DNA of 64,000 nt from Kibdelosporangium banguiense (GTDB taxonomy: Bacteria; Actinomycetota; Actinomycetes; Mycobacteriales; Pseudonocardiaceae). Shown one piece after another: positions 8,237-16,514 of the stretch (positions are counted from its first letter, which is position 1; every line of letters begins with the position of its first letter). Under the pieces are notes generated by a model. The model was not told where the DNA came from, did not search any database, and saw only the letters and a program-made list of their open reading frames with translations. The DNA lies in NCBI RefSeq assembly GCF_017876405.1, contig NZ_JAGINW010000001.1:11173203-11237202 (forward strand), read 5' to 3'. A program made the translations under genes and the position numbers.

Positions 8237-8887
8237 ATGCCGAACACGAACGGCCGCGCTGTTCGCACAGGGGATGAACAGCGACTTCACCTCACGCCGT
8301 TATCGTCGGAAAATCGACCGCCGATCGCAGCGGGGGCGGCATTGACAAGGCGGACGAGCCTCACGCTGCCCGCCACGATTCCACTGGACGAATGGAGGAG
8401 AATAGGTCGGCAGATCTTCGCGATATCCGAATCGTCCACGTGGTGGCTGGGTGACTGGCTCATCTACGGGCAGGCGAACTATCCCGACCGCTACAAGCGG
8501 GCGATCACCGAGACCGGTCTGGACTACCAGACGCTGCGTAACTATGCCTGGGTAGCCCGGCAGTTCCCGCCGGAGCGCAGGCGTGACACGGTCAGTTTCC
8601 AGCACCACGCGGAACTCGCCAGCCTGCCGGCCGGCCACCAGGACGAGTGGCTCGACCAGGCGGAGAAATCCGGCTGGTCACGCAACGAGCTGCGCAACCG
8701 GCTCAAGGCCAGCCGCAAGGCGCTGCGGGGCTCGTCGGCGCCCAAACCGGACGAAGTCCTGCGGCTGCAGGTGAACGTCATCCCCGACCAGCAGCAACGC
8801 TGGCAGGACGCGGCCGCCACCACCGATCAGGACCTGCTCACGTGGATCGCGTCGGTTCTGGACGACGCCTCCGACCGAGCCTCCTAG
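8237..8887 (+). CDS. LmbU/NovE-family pathway-specific transcriptional regulator (first copy)
   Basis: 216 residues from the first ATG after an in-frame TAA. The family core is clear: RRTSLTLPATIPLDEWRRIG, then the STWWLGDWLIYGQ helix region, LDYQTLRNYAWVARQFP, VSFQHHAELASLP and the GWSRNELRNRLKASRKALRG recognition-helix region. LmbU and NovE activate lincomycin and novobiocin genes, so this should control the surrounding cluster. An in-frame TTA codon at 8300-8302 (codon 22) makes translation probably dependent on the bldA leucyl-tRNA, unless an internal TTG start is used. It is a paralogue of the gene at 33876-34559. It ends at a perfect 14-bp hairpin shared with the convergent methyltransferase gene. 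Confidence 0.88.
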   Translation: MPNTNGRAVRTGDEQRLHLTPLSSENRPPIAAGAALTRRTSLTLPATIPLDEWRRIGRQIFAISESSTWWLGDWLIYGQANYPDRYKRAITETGLDYQTLRNYAWVARQFPPERRRDTVSFQHHAELASLPAGHQDEWLDQAEKSGWSRNELRNRLKASRKALRGSSAPKPDEVLRLQVNVIPDQQQRWQDAAATTDQDLLTWIASVLDDASDRAS

Positions 8888-8894
8888 ACCTGCC

Positions 8895-8928
8895 AGGCCA
8901 CTCACGACCCCGGTGTCGTGAGTGGCCT
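8895..8928. terminator. Bidirectional terminator hairpin between convergent genes
   Basis: Perfect 14-bp stem AGGCCACTCACGAC/GTCGTGAGTGGCCT with a 6-base loop (8909-8914). It sits in the 48-base gap between the LmbU-type gene and the C-methyltransferase gene that face each other. No U-tract follows, as is common in actinomycetes. Confidence 0.8.
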
Positions 8929-8935
8929 GTCCGCG

Positions 8936-10165
8936 TCAGACCACGTGCACGTCGGGGACGTACTGGATCCACTTGCCGCCGGCGTCCCGGAAGTCCTGTT
9001 CCTTGGCCATGATCTCCTCGGCGTGGTTCCACGCGAAGAGCACCGCGTAGTCGGGGTAACGGGCCGCGAACTCGGTCGGCGGCCGCACCGGGATGTGCGA
9101 GCCTGGCGTGACCCTGCCCTGCTTGGTGGAGCTCGTGTCGGAGATGAACTCGATCAGGTCCGGCCCGATGCCGCAGAAGTTGAGGACCGTGGCGCTCTTG
9201 GCCGTCGCGCCGTAGCCCACCACCCGGTGCCCCTTGGCCTTCAGGTCCTCCAGCAGCGCGACCAGGTCGGTGCGGATCTTGGTGACGTTGGCGCCGAAGC
9301 CTTCCAGCGTGCTCAGGTCGGTCAGCTTCTGCTCCTGCTCGGCGGCGATGAGCTCGGCCACCGCCGCGCTCGGCTTGCGGGCCCCGGCCAGCGCGAGGGT
9401 GTAGCGGACCTCGCCGCCGTGCACCGGCAGCCGCTCGACGTCGACCAGTTCCAGCCCGTGCAATTCGGCCATCTTCTGCACCGACTGCGCGGTGAAGAAG
9501 AAGAAATGCTCGTCATAGATCTGGTCGAACGAGTTGCGGCGCACGATGTCACCGAGGTACGGGTCCTCGAATACGAATACCCCGTTGGGCGCCAGCAGAT
9601 TCACCACGCCGCTGAGAATCGATCCCATGTACGGGATGTGGCACAGCGTGTTGGCCGCGAAGATGACATCGGCTGGGCCCTGCTTGGCCCGGATATCGGC
9701 CGCGACCTCCGCTTCGAAGAAATCCTTGCGGACCGTGATGCCTTTGGCGGCCGCGAGATCCGCGACGCCACCGGAAGGCTCGACACCCAAATGCCGGATA
9801 CCGCGCTCCGCGAGCGCCTTCAGCATCACGCCGTCATTGCAGCCGAGTTCGACGATGAACGGGTCTTCGCTGGTCAGCTCGGTTGTACGGAACCGTTCCG
9901 CGAGCTTCTCGAAGTGCTCACGCATGAACGACGACCCGGAGGAAAGATACGGGTAGTCCTCGTGGAACATCTCCTCACGGGGGACTTCCGCCATCAGCTG
10001 GACCATTGTGCAGGACGTGCAGATCCCGGTGGCCAGCCGGAAGAAGAACTCATCCTTGCCCGCCTTCTCCGGCAGGGCGAACGCATCCGACAAAGGCTGG
10101 CGTCCGAAGTCGTAGAACTCCTGAACGGTGCCGTCGCAGATACGGCATTGGGATGTGACCGGCAT
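8936..10165 (-). CDS. dTDP-sugar C-3-methyltransferase (EvaC/TylC3 type)
   Basis: 409 residues from the ATG at 10165, preceded by GAGGAG seven bases upstream. The N-terminal zinc-binding part shows Cys7/Cys10 (CRIC) and Cys49/Cys52 (CTSC). The SAM-binding motif VELGCNDG is at residues 105-112, followed by a C-terminal C-methyltransferase domain with the VVGYGATAKS segment near residue 310. It adds a methyl branch at C-3 of a 3-amino-4-keto sugar, so its presence with the EvaB-type aminotransferase defines a 3-amino-3-C-methyl sugar (epivancosamine, vancosamine or saccharosamine type). It lies 116 bases after the ammonia-lyase gene in the same direction and may have its own promoter. Confidence 0.92.
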   Translation of the reverse strand: MPVTSQCRICDGTVQEFYDFGRQPLSDAFALPEKAGKDEFFFRLATGICTSCTMVQLMAEVPREEMFHEDYPYLSSGSSFMREHFEKLAERFRTTELTSEDPFIVELGCNDGVMLKALAERGIRHLGVEPSGGVADLAAAKGITVRKDFFEAEVAADIRAKQGPADVIFAANTLCHIPYMGSILSGVVNLLAPNGVFVFEDPYLGDIVRRNSFDQIYDEHFFFFTAQSVQKMAELHGLELVDVERLPVHGGEVRYTLALAGARKPSAAVAELIAAEQEQKLTDLSTLEGFGANVTKIRTDLVALLEDLKAKGHRVVGYGATAKSATVLNFCGIGPDLIEFISDTSSTKQGRVTPGSHIPVRPPTEFAARYPDYAVLFAWNHAEEIMAKEQDFRDAGGKWIQYVPDVHVV

Positions 10166-10187
10166 ATCTGATCTCCTCGACTCCGCG

Positions 10188-10232
10188 CCGGACCGTTGAC
10201 TGGGGACAAAATTACCGTATCCCCCGGTCCGG
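10188..10232. promoter_or_regulatory. Interrupted inverted repeat upstream of the C-methyltransferase gene
   Basis: CCGGACCG (10188-10195) and CGGTCCGG (10225-10232) are exact reverse complements with a 29-base spacer that contains the AT-rich stretch ACAAAATTA. The gap between the ammonia-lyase and methyltransferase genes is 116 bases, so this may be an operator or leader structure. Only the sequence symmetry supports it. Confidence 0.3.
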
Positions 10233-10281
10233 CTGAACGTTCCGGCCGGATTTCGACCACACAAATTCACTCCGCCTGAAA

Positions 10282-11742
10282 TCAATCAAGCAGTTCCACA
10301 GCGGTCTTACGCATCACCTCACGCGCCGCCCGGACCTCGCCGGCCATCGGCCGGTCCACCGTCAGCGGCGGCGACACCGTGGCAAGCTCCGCCCACGGGC
10401 CAGCGGGCTCGTCCCCCACCATCGCGGCCAGCTGCGCGACGCCCACCGCGAGCGAACCGACTGTCAGCCAAGCCAGTTCCAGCGCGTCGGACACCGAGTT
10501 GGCCCCGTTGAGCGCCATCGGGACGTGGTCCTGATTCCAGCCGTTGGTGGGCAACGACGTCAACGACGCCGGATAGGCCAGTTGCCTGATCCGGGCGATG
10601 AACGAGGTCGCGCTGATCTGCACACCGGCCAGCCCGCAGCCGCGTCCCGGCCGTGGCGTCAGCATCGGTGGCAGCCCGCCGTTGGTGCCGGGATCGCAGA
10701 GCAGCCCGAGCTGGCGCTCGGCAAGGTACGCGGCCTGGTGCACGCCGAGCCCGATCTGGTCGGACGCGAGCCCGGCCGGCATGGCGTGGAAGTTGCCGCC
10801 GTGCAGCACTTCCCCTTCATACGTGATCGGATTGTCAGTGCAGCCAAGCGCTTCGGCCAGCAGGACGTCACCCGCGAAGCCCAGCTGGTCCAGCACAGCG
10901 CCCAGCACTTGCGGCGCACAACGCAAGCTGTACGGCTCCTGCAACGGCCGCACGGGATCCCGGCGCAGGTCTGGCGGCAGGTGCTCCCGCAGCCAGCCGG
11001 CCACCGTCAACTGCCCTGTCTGGCCGCGCGCCACCCCGATTCCCGGCTGGTAGTGCTCGGGGTTGGCCCGCAACAGGTAGACGCAGCGAGCCGTGAGCAA
11101 CGCGACCGCCCGCACGAGTTGAACGGCGGACTGTTGGTTGAGGATCGAGAGCGCCAGGCTCGCGCCGGTCCCGTTGACAAAGGCCAGCGCTTCCCGCACC
11201 GGCCACTCGATCGGCTCAGCCGACAGCTTCGCGAGCTCGTCGGCCGCGGACCGGATCACCCATTGCCCGCCCACCTGCGTCCAGACCTCACCGAAACCGG
11301 CGTAGGCAAGTGCGGCATGTGCCAGTGGCTGCAAATCTCCGCTCGCACTCACCGTGCCGTCGCGCGGAATCGCCGGTATGAATCCGCGATTCCACAGATC
11401 AGCCAGTCTCTGCCAGAAGTCCGGTGACACGGCCGAATAGCCCTTGCGCATGCTGTTCAGCCGCAGCCAGACGATCAACCGGCAGACATCGGGCTCCAGC
11501 GGCCTGCCCTGTCCCGTGCCCAGATGCGAGATCAGGCTCGAGCCCTGCTCGGCCTCGGACGCGGCGGCGAAGGTGACCAGCGGCCCGAAACCCTGGGTGA
11601 GGCCGTAGATCTGGCGACCGGCGACGAGTGCTTTGTCAATCGTGGCAGCACTTTCGGCCATCCGGTCCATGTCCTCGGACGAGCAGGGCGGCAGGACGGC
11701 ATCCCAGCCGGCCTGACGCACCAAGGCAGCCAGTCCGCTCAC
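10282..11742 (-). CDS. Tyrosine ammonia-lyase (MIO family), close to Sam8 of the saccharomicin cluster
   Basis: 486 residues from a GTG that overlaps the ligase stop (GTGA). The MIO-forming Ala133-Ser134-Gly135 lies in GTVSASGDLQPLAHAALA, and the catalytic Tyr46 in IYGLTQGFGPLV. Family blocks SLISHLGTGQG, LRLNSMRKGYSAVSP, EALAFVNGTGASLALSIL, EPYSLRCAPQVLGAVLDQLG, NPITYEGEVLHGGNFHA and PTNGWNQDHVPMALNG follow in order. Several of these match, nearly word for word, the Saccharothrix espanaensis tyrosine ammonia-lyase Sam8 as I remember it, with scattered differences. The reaction would be L-tyrosine to p-coumarate plus ammonia, giving the aromatic aglycone. Substrate choice (Tyr, not His or Phe) is inferred from that resemblance and from cluster context. 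Confidence 0.88.
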   Translation of the reverse strand: MSGLAALVRQAGWDAVLPPCSSEDMDRMAESAATIDKALVAGRQIYGLTQGFGPLVTFAAASEAEQGSSLISHLGTGQGRPLEPDVCRLIVWLRLNSMRKGYSAVSPDFWQRLADLWNRGFIPAIPRDGTVSASGDLQPLAHAALAYAGFGEVWTQVGGQWVIRSAADELAKLSAEPIEWPVREALAFVNGTGASLALSILNQQSAVQLVRAVALLTARCVYLLRANPEHYQPGIGVARGQTGQLTVAGWLREHLPPDLRRDPVRPLQEPYSLRCAPQVLGAVLDQLGFAGDVLLAEALGCTDNPITYEGEVLHGGNFHAMPAGLASDQIGLGVHQAAYLAERQLGLLCDPGTNGGLPPMLTPRPGRGCGLAGVQISATSFIARIRQLAYPASLTSLPTNGWNQDHVPMALNGANSVSDALELAWLTVGSLAVGVAQLAAMVGDEPAGPWAELATVSPPLTVDRPMAGEVRAAREVMRKTAVELLD

Positions 11743-12827
11743 GCGTTGACCCGCCGGAGTTTGCCGGTCTCGGTCCGGTCGATCCGGTCGAGGACGTGCA
11801 CCCGGCGGGGCCGCAGCCCCAGCACGGAGATAGCCGCGGCCAGGTCGAACTGCTCGCCAGGCGAAGGGACGACGAGCAAGTCGACGTGTTCGCCGGTCAT
11901 CGCGTCGCCGACCGGCACGATCGCCAAGTCGGCACACGTGATCACGGCACGCAGCGAGACCTCCAGCTCGTCGAGATTCAGCCGGCGGCCGTTGACCTTG
12001 ACCAGCCGGCCACGACGACCCGCGAACTCGAACCGCCGGTCGTCGATGATCTTGACGAAGTCGTCCATCCGCCAGGTCCGTGCGCCCGCCGCGAGCCTGG
12101 GGCTGCGCACCGCCAACGGAACCTCGCCCGCTGTGTCCCTGTCAGAAGGCTCGCCGGAGAACTCCAGCGACACATCGCCGAACAGCTCCCACGGCGGGTT
12201 TCCCCCGTCCTGCAGGCGATGCGCGACGCCGCCCGTCTCGGTCGACCCGAACACCTCCACGATCCGCGAGTTTCCTGATGTGGCAAGGAAATCCCAAGCT
12301 GTCGCGGGCAGCATCGCGGTGCTGTGCAGCACCGTCAGATCCGCTGTGGACCGCACCCAGTCCGGATGCTCCAGCAACAGGCGGAAAATCCACGGCACGG
12401 CCATCACGGCCCAGCGGCGCTCCCCGGCGGGTGGCAGGGATCCGAAGAATCCCGAGCGATACCAGACCGGAACACCCAGCTGGGCTGGCACCAGCACACT
12501 TACCAACGCGCCGTAGAGGTGGCGCGGCGGGGCGAACGACATGACCGCCTCGGGCCGGTAGGGGCGCAGCAGATCCGCCAGCAGCCCGGCCTCCGCCCAC
12601 AGCTGCTCTTTAGTCCGGGGCCACTCCTGACGAGGGCCCGTAGTCCCGGAGGTGTGCGTCGCGATCGTGTCCGGCAACGCGCCGAGCACCAGGTCCTCGA
12701 TGCCGGAAACGTTGTCCCAGCGGCAAAGCCAGGGCTCGCCGGTGATCGTCTCGAATCCGGCGGACAGCAGCTCATGTGCGGCGAGCTCGGGGAAACCGGC
12801 TGTCTCGCTGGCGGGACGGGCGCTCAC
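11739..12827 (-). CDS. Short adenylate-forming ligase (coumarate/caffeate-activating type)
   Basis: 362 residues from a GTG overlapping the RmlA stop, about 150 residues shorter than standard 4-coumarate:CoA ligases. Motifs present are the P-loop THTSGTTGPRQEW (about 57-69), the A5-like VFGSTETGG, the A7/A8 region WRMDDFVKIIDDRRFEFAGR then KVNGRRLNLDELE, and the C-terminal catalytic lysine in TETGKLRR. The P-loop position that is normally Lys (SGTTGxPK) is Gln here. Placed between the dTDP-glucose synthase and ammonia-lyase genes with 4-base overlaps on both sides, it should activate the p-coumarate made by the lyase, as an adenylate for the free ACP at 16515 or as a CoA ester. It may correspond to the ligase of the saccharomicin cluster. 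Confidence 0.82.
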   Translation of the reverse strand: MSARPASETAGFPELAAHELLSAGFETITGEPWLCRWDNVSGIEDLVLGALPDTIATHTSGTTGPRQEWPRTKEQLWAEAGLLADLLRPYRPEAVMSFAPPRHLYGALVSVLVPAQLGVPVWYRSGFFGSLPPAGERRWAVMAVPWIFRLLLEHPDWVRSTADLTVLHSTAMLPATAWDFLATSGNSRIVEVFGSTETGGVAHRLQDGGNPPWELFGDVSLEFSGEPSDRDTAGEVPLAVRSPRLAAGARTWRMDDFVKIIDDRRFEFAGRRGRLVKVNGRRLNLDELEVSLRAVITCADLAIVPVGDAMTGEHVDLLVVPSPGEQFDLAAAISVLGLRPRRVHVLDRIDRTETGKLRRVNA

Positions 12828-13696
12828 GCCACCGACCGCGCGACGGTCATGACATATTGCCCGTACAGGGAGTTCTTCATCTTGTCGCCCAACGAATAGC
12901 ACTCGTCCGCGTCGATGAAACCCATCCGCAGCGCGATCTCCTCCAGGCAGGCGACCCGCACACCCTGCCGGTTCTCCAGGACGTGCACGTACTGGCTGGC
13001 CTCCAGCAGGGACTGGTGGGTCCCGGCGTCCAGCCACGTGAATCCACGGCCGAGCCGGACCAGCCGGGCCCGGCCGGCTTCCAGGTACACCCGGTTGACA
13101 TCGGTGATCTCCAGCTCGCCACGGTCGGACGGCTTCAACCCCTTGGCGATCTCCACCACGTCCGGGTCGTAGAAGTACAGCCCGGTGATCGCGTTGTCCG
13201 ACCGCGGCTGCTTCGGCTTCTCCTCGATCGAGACAAGGTTGCCCCGCTCGTCCAGCTCACCGATGCCGTAGCGCTCCGGATCGGACACCGGGTAGCCGAA
13301 CAGCGTGCACCCGTCGAGGTTCTTGCGGGTGTCACGCAGCAGCCCGGGGAATCCGGTGCCGTGAAAGATGTTGTCGCCCAGGATGAGCGCCGAGTCCTCG
13401 CCGCCGATGTGGTCGGCGCCGAGCAGGAACGCCTCGGCGATCCCGTTCGGTTCGGGCTGCACGGCATAGCTGATGTTCATGCCCAGGTGCGCGCCGTCGC
13501 CGAGCAGGACCTGCATCGCCGGCACGCTCGCCGGGGTGGAGATGATCAGTACGTCCCGGATGTCGGCGAGCATGAGCACGGACAGCGGGTAGTAGACCAT
13601 CGGCTTGTCGTAGACGGGCAGCAGTTGCTTCGAGGTGGCGGCGGTCAGCGGGTAGAGCCTGGATCCGCTTCCGCCGGCGAGGATGATCCCCTTCAT
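12824..13696 (-). CDS. rmlA: Glucose-1-phosphate thymidylyltransferase (RmlA)
   Basis: 290 residues, the standard RmlA length, from the ATG at 13696. The nucleotide motif GGSGSRLYPLTAATSKQLLPV is at the N-terminus with catalytic residues of the sugar nucleotidyltransferase fold. EEKPKQPRSDNAITGLYFYD and TWLDAGTHQSLLEASQYV are the usual downstream blocks. The enzyme makes dTDP-D-glucose from dTTP and glucose-1-phosphate and so feeds the dehydratase at 3760. It begins 10 bases after the first glycosyltransferase gene, and its stop overlaps the ligase start, tying sugar supply and aglycone activation into one operon. Confidence 0.95.
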   Translation of the reverse strand: MKGIILAGGSGSRLYPLTAATSKQLLPVYDKPMVYYPLSVLMLADIRDVLIISTPASVPAMQVLLGDGAHLGMNISYAVQPEPNGIAEAFLLGADHIGGEDSALILGDNIFHGTGFPGLLRDTRKNLDGCTLFGYPVSDPERYGIGELDERGNLVSIEEKPKQPRSDNAITGLYFYDPDVVEIAKGLKPSDRGELEITDVNRVYLEAGRARLVRLGRGFTWLDAGTHQSLLEASQYVHVLENRQGVRVACLEEIALRMGFIDADECYSLGDKMKNSLYGQYVMTVARSVA

Positions 13697-13706
13697 CACG
13701 TTCCAT

Positions 13707-15020
13707 TCAACGAGTGACGGCCAGTTGTTTCGCCTTCGGGCGCGGCCGGTACCCCGCGGCGAGTTCTTCCAGTTGTGCCACCAGATCCACTGGCGAGGGC
13801 ATGCTGAGCATCTCTGTGCGCAAGGACTCGGCGCCATGCCGGAATGACGGCTCCGCCAGCAGCCGCTGGATCCCGGCCCGTACCTGGTCTCCGGTCGCCT
13901 CGGCCATGTGCACCTGCAGTCCCGCACCGTGCGCCTCGACCCTGCGCGCCAGCAGTGGCTCGTCGAACCGCTCAGGCAACGACATCGGTGGAACGCCGTA
14001 GTACAGGCTGGTGGACAAGGTGCCGAAACCCGCGTGATGGATAGCCGCGGCACAACTCGGCAGCAACGCGTGCAGCGGAACCGACGGCACAATCCGGGTG
14101 TTGGCCGGTACCTGTCCCAGCTTGTGCTGCTCGTGCTCGGCGACCGTGGCCACGATTTCGATGTCCAGATCGGCCAGTGAGTCGAGCACATCCTGTACGC
14201 CCACGCCGTATCCGCCGAAGCTCTCCGTCGCGGTGACGCCAAGGGTAAGTGCGACTCGTGGCCGCTCCGGCTGCTCCCACAACCACTTCGGCACGACCGC
14301 TACCCCGTTGTACGGCACGTATCCCATTCGCACGTAGTGCAGGTCCGCGGTCATCCGCAGCGGCGTCGGCAACTGATCGATCGTGAAGTGGCCCGTAGTC
14401 AGGGTTTCAGCGAAGTCATGGCCGTACACGCCGATCTGGCCGGCGAGCCACTCCCCCAGCGCGTCACTGCGATCGCCTTGCAGCTCAAGCAAACGTGCTC
14501 GGGTGACGGCGAAAATGTCCACGCCCCAGAGCAATCGGGCATGCGCGGCACCGGCGACCTCGGCGGCGACGGGCGCCGCATAGCTGTTGGGCTCCCAGAT
14601 CACCAGGTCGGGCTGCCAGTGCCGGGTGAAGTCCACCAGGTCGTCGACCATCGAGCCGTTGACGATCCGGTACCAGGACTGGACCAGGTTCTCGTACGCC
14701 GGCGCGAGCTCGTCCCACGTCAGCTCTCCGGGCGCCGATTCCGCCCGGTCGAACGGCAGCACCCTGGCCTCCCGCACCGACCGGTACACCTCCGGGTTGA
14801 GCTCGGCATACCGCCTGGTCAGAAACCGGTTCGCGGTACGCCACAGGTTGTGGTCGGTCCCGACTTCGACCGCGGTGAGCCCGGCTTTCGTGATCACGCC
14901 GACCAGTTCCGGCTGGCCGGCCACCCGCACGTCGTGACCCGCGTTCCGCAACGCCCATGCCAGCGGCACCATGGCCTGGAAATGGGTCTTCACCGCGTAT
15001 GTGGCGAACAGAACCCGCAT
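13707..15020 (-). CDS. Glycosyltransferase GT1 (EryCIII-like family 1)
   Basis: 437 residues from the ATG at 15020, with an AGAGGA ribosome-binding site. GT-B fold: N-terminal acceptor part starting MRVLFATYAVKTHFQAMVPL with the LAWALRNAGHDVRVA motif, the PDLVIWEPNSYAAP block, and a C-terminal donor site IHHAGFGTLSTSLYYGVP. It has the family YVPY block as YVPYNGVAVVPKWL, and a longer basic C-terminal tail (YRPRPKAKQLAVTR) than its ten paralogues. It is separated from the main array and heads the operon rmlA/ligase/ammonia-lyase, so it is the best candidate for the first glycosylation of the aromatic aglycone. That is inference from position. Confidence 0.9.
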   Translation of the reverse strand: MRVLFATYAVKTHFQAMVPLAWALRNAGHDVRVAGQPELVGVITKAGLTAVEVGTDHNLWRTANRFLTRRYAELNPEVYRSVREARVLPFDRAESAPGELTWDELAPAYENLVQSWYRIVNGSMVDDLVDFTRHWQPDLVIWEPNSYAAPVAAEVAGAAHARLLWGVDIFAVTRARLLELQGDRSDALGEWLAGQIGVYGHDFAETLTTGHFTIDQLPTPLRMTADLHYVRMGYVPYNGVAVVPKWLWEQPERPRVALTLGVTATESFGGYGVGVQDVLDSLADLDIEIVATVAEHEQHKLGQVPANTRIVPSVPLHALLPSCAAAIHHAGFGTLSTSLYYGVPPMSLPERFDEPLLARRVEAHGAGLQVHMAEATGDQVRAGIQRLLAEPSFRHGAESLRTEMLSMPSPVDLVAQLEELAAGYRPRPKAKQLAVTR

Positions 15021-15366
15021 GGAATTCCTCTCCAGGAAAAGAGACACCCGGCAGCGTTCACAGGGGACTTGACAATGAGATCCCGCAAGGAGGCACCCAG
15101 CTCCGCAATCTAATACCCGGCCAGGATACCGACAACCCACGGCGTGCCGCTCGTCCCGCCAGCGGGACGGTCGAAACCGAGCGTACGATCAATCGCGCCG
15201 GGTACCGGCCGAATCGGAATACCGAAACAACGGTCAATGGAATCGTTGCCTTCGCGGCCACAGTTACGACATCATTCCCCATGGACCGGCTCATGACCGG
15301 ATGGCACCGTTCGACCGCATTCCATCGGGTGTACCTCCATCCCCATCGAAAGATGCGCAGGTTCCT
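15021..15366. other. Divergent promoter region between GT1 and the aldo-keto reductase
   Basis: 346 bases without a convincing gene. It contains the operator candidate at 15152-15169. It separates the leftward GT1/rmlA/ligase/ammonia-lyase operon from the long rightward glycosyltransferase operon, so control here would switch both halves of the pathway. Confidence 0.6.
15152..15169. promoter_or_regulatory. Palindromic operator candidate, site B (CGTCCCGCCAGCGGGACG)
   Basis: Identical to site A at 8068-8085 over all 18 bases. It lies about 130 bases upstream of the GT1 start and 200 bases upstream of the aldo-keto reductase start, between divergent operons. Probable target of one of the LmbU-type regulators. 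Confidence 0.65.
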
Positions 15367-16356
15367 ATGCGGAAAACTCTGATCGCTGCAGACCTCAAAC
15401 TCGGGAGAATCGGCCTCGGCTGCATGTCGATGTCAGGCGGTTACGCGCCGGCGGACCGCGACGACCGGGAGTCGATTCGCGTTGTCCACCGCGCTGCCGA
15501 ACTCGGGATCACGTTGTTCGACACAGCCGACGTCTACGGCCCGTTCAGCAACGAGCGGCTGCTCGGCCAGGCGCTGAGAGGGCGGCCGGACAATGTCGTG
15601 ATCGCCACCAAGTGCGGCCTGATCGCGGCGGCCGACGGCACGCTGAGCCGCAACGGACGGCCGGAGCACGTCCGGGCCGCCTGCGAGAACTCGCTACGCC
15701 GGCTCGGAGTGGACGCCATCGACCTGTATCAGCTGCACCGGGTCGATCCGGATGTGCCACTCGCGGAGACGTGGGGCGCCATGGCCGACCTCGTCGTCGA
15801 GGGCAAGGTGCGGGCGCTCGGGATCTCGCACGCGACCGTGCCGGAGCTGACGATGGTGCACTCGATCTTCCCGATGGCGGCCGTCCAGTACGAACTGTCG
15901 GTCTGGACTCCGCACCTGCGCGACGACGTGCTGCCCTGGTGCGAGGACAACGATGTGACGTTCGTGGCCTTCTCCCCGATCGGGCGCGGCTACCTCTCGG
16001 GCAACCTCACCGGCATCGGCGACGGCGACTCCCGGACGGGGGACCCCCGGTTCACCGCGGACGCGATGGCGGCCAACCGGATCATCGTCCAGGGCGTGCG
16101 GTCGGTCGCCGAACGGATCGGCGCCACGCCCGCCCAGGTCGCTATCGCGTGGGTACTGGCCCAGGGGGACCAGGTGGTGCCCATTCCCGGCACGAGGACG
16201 CTACGGTGGCTGGAGGAGAACGTGGCCGCGCTCGACGTGCGGCTCAGCCCCGAGGACCTCCGCGAACTCGACGCGCTGCCCACGGCCACCGGCCGGATGA
16301 GATGGGACCGCTGGCGGGAGACCGACAGTTTCGGCAGGCGGTTCACCAGCCTGTAG
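15367..16356 (+). CDS. Aldo/keto reductase, probable dTDP-3-keto-2,6-dideoxyhexose 3-ketoreductase
   Basis: 329 residues from the ATG at 15367, chosen over upstream in-frame starts because the conserved N-terminus (RKTLIAADLKLGRIGLGCMSMSG) begins here. Catalytic tetrad of the AKR superfamily: Asp and Tyr in LFDTADVYGPFSNE, Lys in VIATKCGL, His in LYQLHRVDPDVPL. The C-terminal NADPH site includes PIPGTRTLRWLEENV. In deoxysugar clusters this family reduces the 3-keto (or 2,3-enoyl) group of the 2,3-dehydratase product, giving neutral 2,6-dideoxysugars such as digitoxose or olivose. Here it would compete with the 3-aminotransferase for the same intermediate. It is first in the rightward operon. 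Confidence 0.82.
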   Translation: MRKTLIAADLKLGRIGLGCMSMSGGYAPADRDDRESIRVVHRAAELGITLFDTADVYGPFSNERLLGQALRGRPDNVVIATKCGLIAAADGTLSRNGRPEHVRAACENSLRRLGVDAIDLYQLHRVDPDVPLAETWGAMADLVVEGKVRALGISHATVPELTMVHSIFPMAAVQYELSVWTPHLRDDVLPWCEDNDVTFVAFSPIGRGYLSGNLTGIGDGDSRTGDPRFTADAMAANRIIVQGVRSVAERIGATPAQVAIAWVLAQGDQVVPIPGTRTLRWLEENVAALDVRLSPEDLRELDALPTATGRMRWDRWRETDSFGRRFTSL

Positions 16357-16433
16357 CGAATAACTCGCCACGTATACCTACTTGACCAACCGGATACTCC
16401 GGCGCCAGGGTTACATCCCGGCGGTCTCCGCCG

Positions 16434-16451
16434 TGTCCCGCCGGCGGTACG
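16434..16451. promoter_or_regulatory. Operator candidate, site D (TGTCCCGCCGGCGGTACG)
   Basis: Variant of sites A and B with GTCCCGCC/GGCGGTAC arms and one arm mismatch. It lies in the 158-base gap between the aldo-keto reductase and ACP genes, about 65 bases upstream of the ACP start, which suggests an internal promoter for the ACP/epimerase/glycosyltransferase stretch. Confidence 0.5.
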
Positions 16452-16514
16452 AATCCACTCGACCAGCCATTGCCGAGAAAACTCGTCATATTCTCGAGGA
16501 AGGTTTTGCCCGAG

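Noticed and set aside
12824-14242. Extended frame that would fuse extra sequence to the N-terminus of the thymidylyltransferase
   Set aside because: The upstream part is the out-of-frame reading of GT1. The enzyme starts at 13696 at the standard RmlA length.
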